Assembly: GCA_021299615.1 (NCBI GenBank)
Contig: JAJTHC010000118.1
Location: forward strand, 1-13,900
Length of the DNA: 13,900 bases
Direction: 5' to 3'
Source of the DNA: Vampirovibrionales bacterium
Lineage (GTDB): Bacteria; Cyanobacteriota; Vampirovibrionia; Vampirovibrionales; JAJTHC01
This document shows, piece by piece, positions 13,009 to 13,900 of the stretch (position 1 is its first letter; each line of letters opens with the position of its first letter). Made by a program: the position numbers and the translations under genes. The notes beneath the pieces were generated by a model, which was given only the letters and a program-made list of their open reading frames with translations, searched no databases and had not been told where the DNA came from.

Positions 13009-13900
13009 AAACGGTAGTAGAGCCTTCTTTCGCCGTCGCCAAACGCTGGACATCCAAGGCTTTGCCCACAAATGCCGCAAATAACGGATGCGGATGATTT
13101 GGACGAGACTTAAACTCAGGGTGATACTGCACCGCCACAAAAAACGGATGATCCTTCAGCTCGACGACTTCCACCAGCTCACGATCAGGCGACGTGCCTG
13201 AAATCACCAAGCCCAAGCCTTCCAACTGCTCACGGTATTTGTTGTTAAACTCATATCGATGACGATGCCGTTCCATAACCACTTCGGTGCCATACGCCGC
13301 ATAGGCTTTAGATCCCTTAATCAAGTGGCACGGATACTGCCCTAAACGCATGGTGCCGCCTTTTTCCGTGATTTCTCGTTGTTCGTTCATCATGGCAATG
13401 ACAGGGTGAGGCGTCTGCTCGTCAAACTCATAGCTATTGGCGTTTTGAAGATTGGCGATATGTCTTGCAAACTCAATCACCACGCATTGAAGTCCTACGC
13501 ATAAACCTAGCAAGGGAATTTGATGTTCACGCACATAACGCACGACGTTGATTTTGCCCTCAATCCCACGAGAACCAAAGCCTCCAGGGATAACCACGCC
13601 GTCTTTGCCTTCCAGCAAGCTGGCGATGGTGGCGTCATCCGTACATTGTTCCGAATCAATCCAATGCAGTTTGACCTTTGTGGCATGTTCAATGCCTGCG
13701 TGATACAAGGATTCTACGACGGACAGGTAGGCATCCGAAAGCTGGGTGTATTTGCCGACAATGGCAATATCCACGTGATGCGTTGGGTTTTTGACTTTGT
13801 CGACCATGACTCGCCATGCCGTGAGATTCGGTTCAGGCGTATCGTTCAAATTCAACACACTCAACACGGATTTGGCTAAGCCTTCTTTTTCAAGCGCCAA
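12995..13900 (-). CDS. pyrG: CTP synthase, C-terminal part (cut by window edge)
   Basis: CTP synthase aminates UTP to CTP using ATP and glutamine in the cytoplasm. Only the last 301 codons are in the window; the first visible codon (TTG) is internal and the gene continues beyond 13900. The segment covers the end of the synthetase domain (LALEKEGL, TAWRVMV), the linker VDIAIVGKYTQLSDAYLSVVESL, and the whole class I glutamine amidotransferase domain. That domain shows PGGFGSRGIEGK, the nucleophile cysteine in PLLGLCVGLQC (codon 13499-13501), and the catalytic His-Glu pair in QYHPEFKSRP (His codon 13121-13123). The family more often has GLCLGMQ at the nucleophile; GLCVGLQ is a mild variant. It ends with TAG at 12995. 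Confidence 0.96.
   Translation of the reverse strand: MALEKEGLAKSVLSVLNLNDTPEPNLTAWRVMVDKVKNPTHHVDIAIVGKYTQLSDAYLSVVESLYHAGIEHATKVKLHWIDSEQCTDDATIASLLEGKDGVVIPGGFGSRGIEGKINVVRYVREHQIPLLGLCVGLQCVVIEFARHIANLQNANSYEFDEQTPHPVIAMMNEQREITEKGGTMRLGQYPCHLIKGSKAYAAYGTEVVMERHRHRYEFNNKYREQLEGLGLVISGTSPDRELVEVVELKDHPFFVAVQYHPEFKSRPNHPHPLFAAFVGKALDVQRLATAKEGSTTVYTNS

Noticed and set aside
13898..13900. Start of pyrG at the window edge
   Set aside because: The codon is TTG inside the conserved synthetase domain. The N-terminal half of CTP synthase is missing, so the gene simply runs out of the window.

Overview
The window looks like a bacterial chromosome with a mosaic composition. A GC-richer housekeeping backbone (prmC, pheS, a metallophosphoesterase, mutS, the C-terminal part of pyrG) is interrupted at the left by a clearly AT-rich accessory block (about 220-3645). 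A moderately AT-rich pair of type IV pilus genes lies in the middle (6844-9392). A PilM/PilN/PilO-type assembly module implies a cell envelope that carries type IV pili, so a Gram-negative-type or deep-branching diderm is likely. No rRNA or other lineage marker is present, and I do not assign a phylum.

Layout. 1-273 is a leader with no convincing gene. 274-2970 is a large SF1 (UvrD/Rep-like) helicase with an inserted Vsr/PD-(D/E)XK-like nuclease module and three C-terminal zinc ribbons. 2927-3736 is the most unusual part. The first 74 bp of prmC plus 18 bp upstream occur twice, 718 bp apart. Between the copies sit C/G-rich palindromes, two 77-bp repeat units differing at one base, and a small DUF559 (Vsr-like) endonuclease gene. 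The intact prmC starts in the right copy, while the left copy is a truncated prmC that runs into the palindromic repeats. 3663-6683 is a plus-strand run of prmC, pheS and a YkuE/YaeI-like phosphoesterase. 6684-6840 is a convergent spacer filled by an element with 18-bp terminal inverted repeats. 7689-9392 encodes a PilM-PilN fusion and 6844-7659 encodes PilO; both are on the minus strand and probably form one operon. A compact divergent promoter with a 10-bp inverted repeat separates them from a 5-formyltetrahydrofolate cyclo-ligase gene (9434-10123). mutS (10315-12975) follows, and the window ends inside a convergent pyrG (CTP synthase).

How the genes work together. prmC (release-factor methylation) and pheS (tRNA-Phe charging) are translation genes. 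The PilMN fusion and PilO would form the inner-membrane platform of a type IV pilus. mutS, the helicase and DUF559 act on DNA. The candidate for an undescribed system is the accessory block: a helicase-nuclease next to a DUF559 endonuclease and its palindromic repeats, inserted at a C-rich site in prmC that resembles the repeat itself. Whether the block is a defence module or a small mobile palindrome/endonuclease unit cannot be decided from sequence alone.

Two genes (DUF559 and the cyclo-ligase) have a good -10 box placed exactly six bases before the ATG, the signature of leaderless transcripts.
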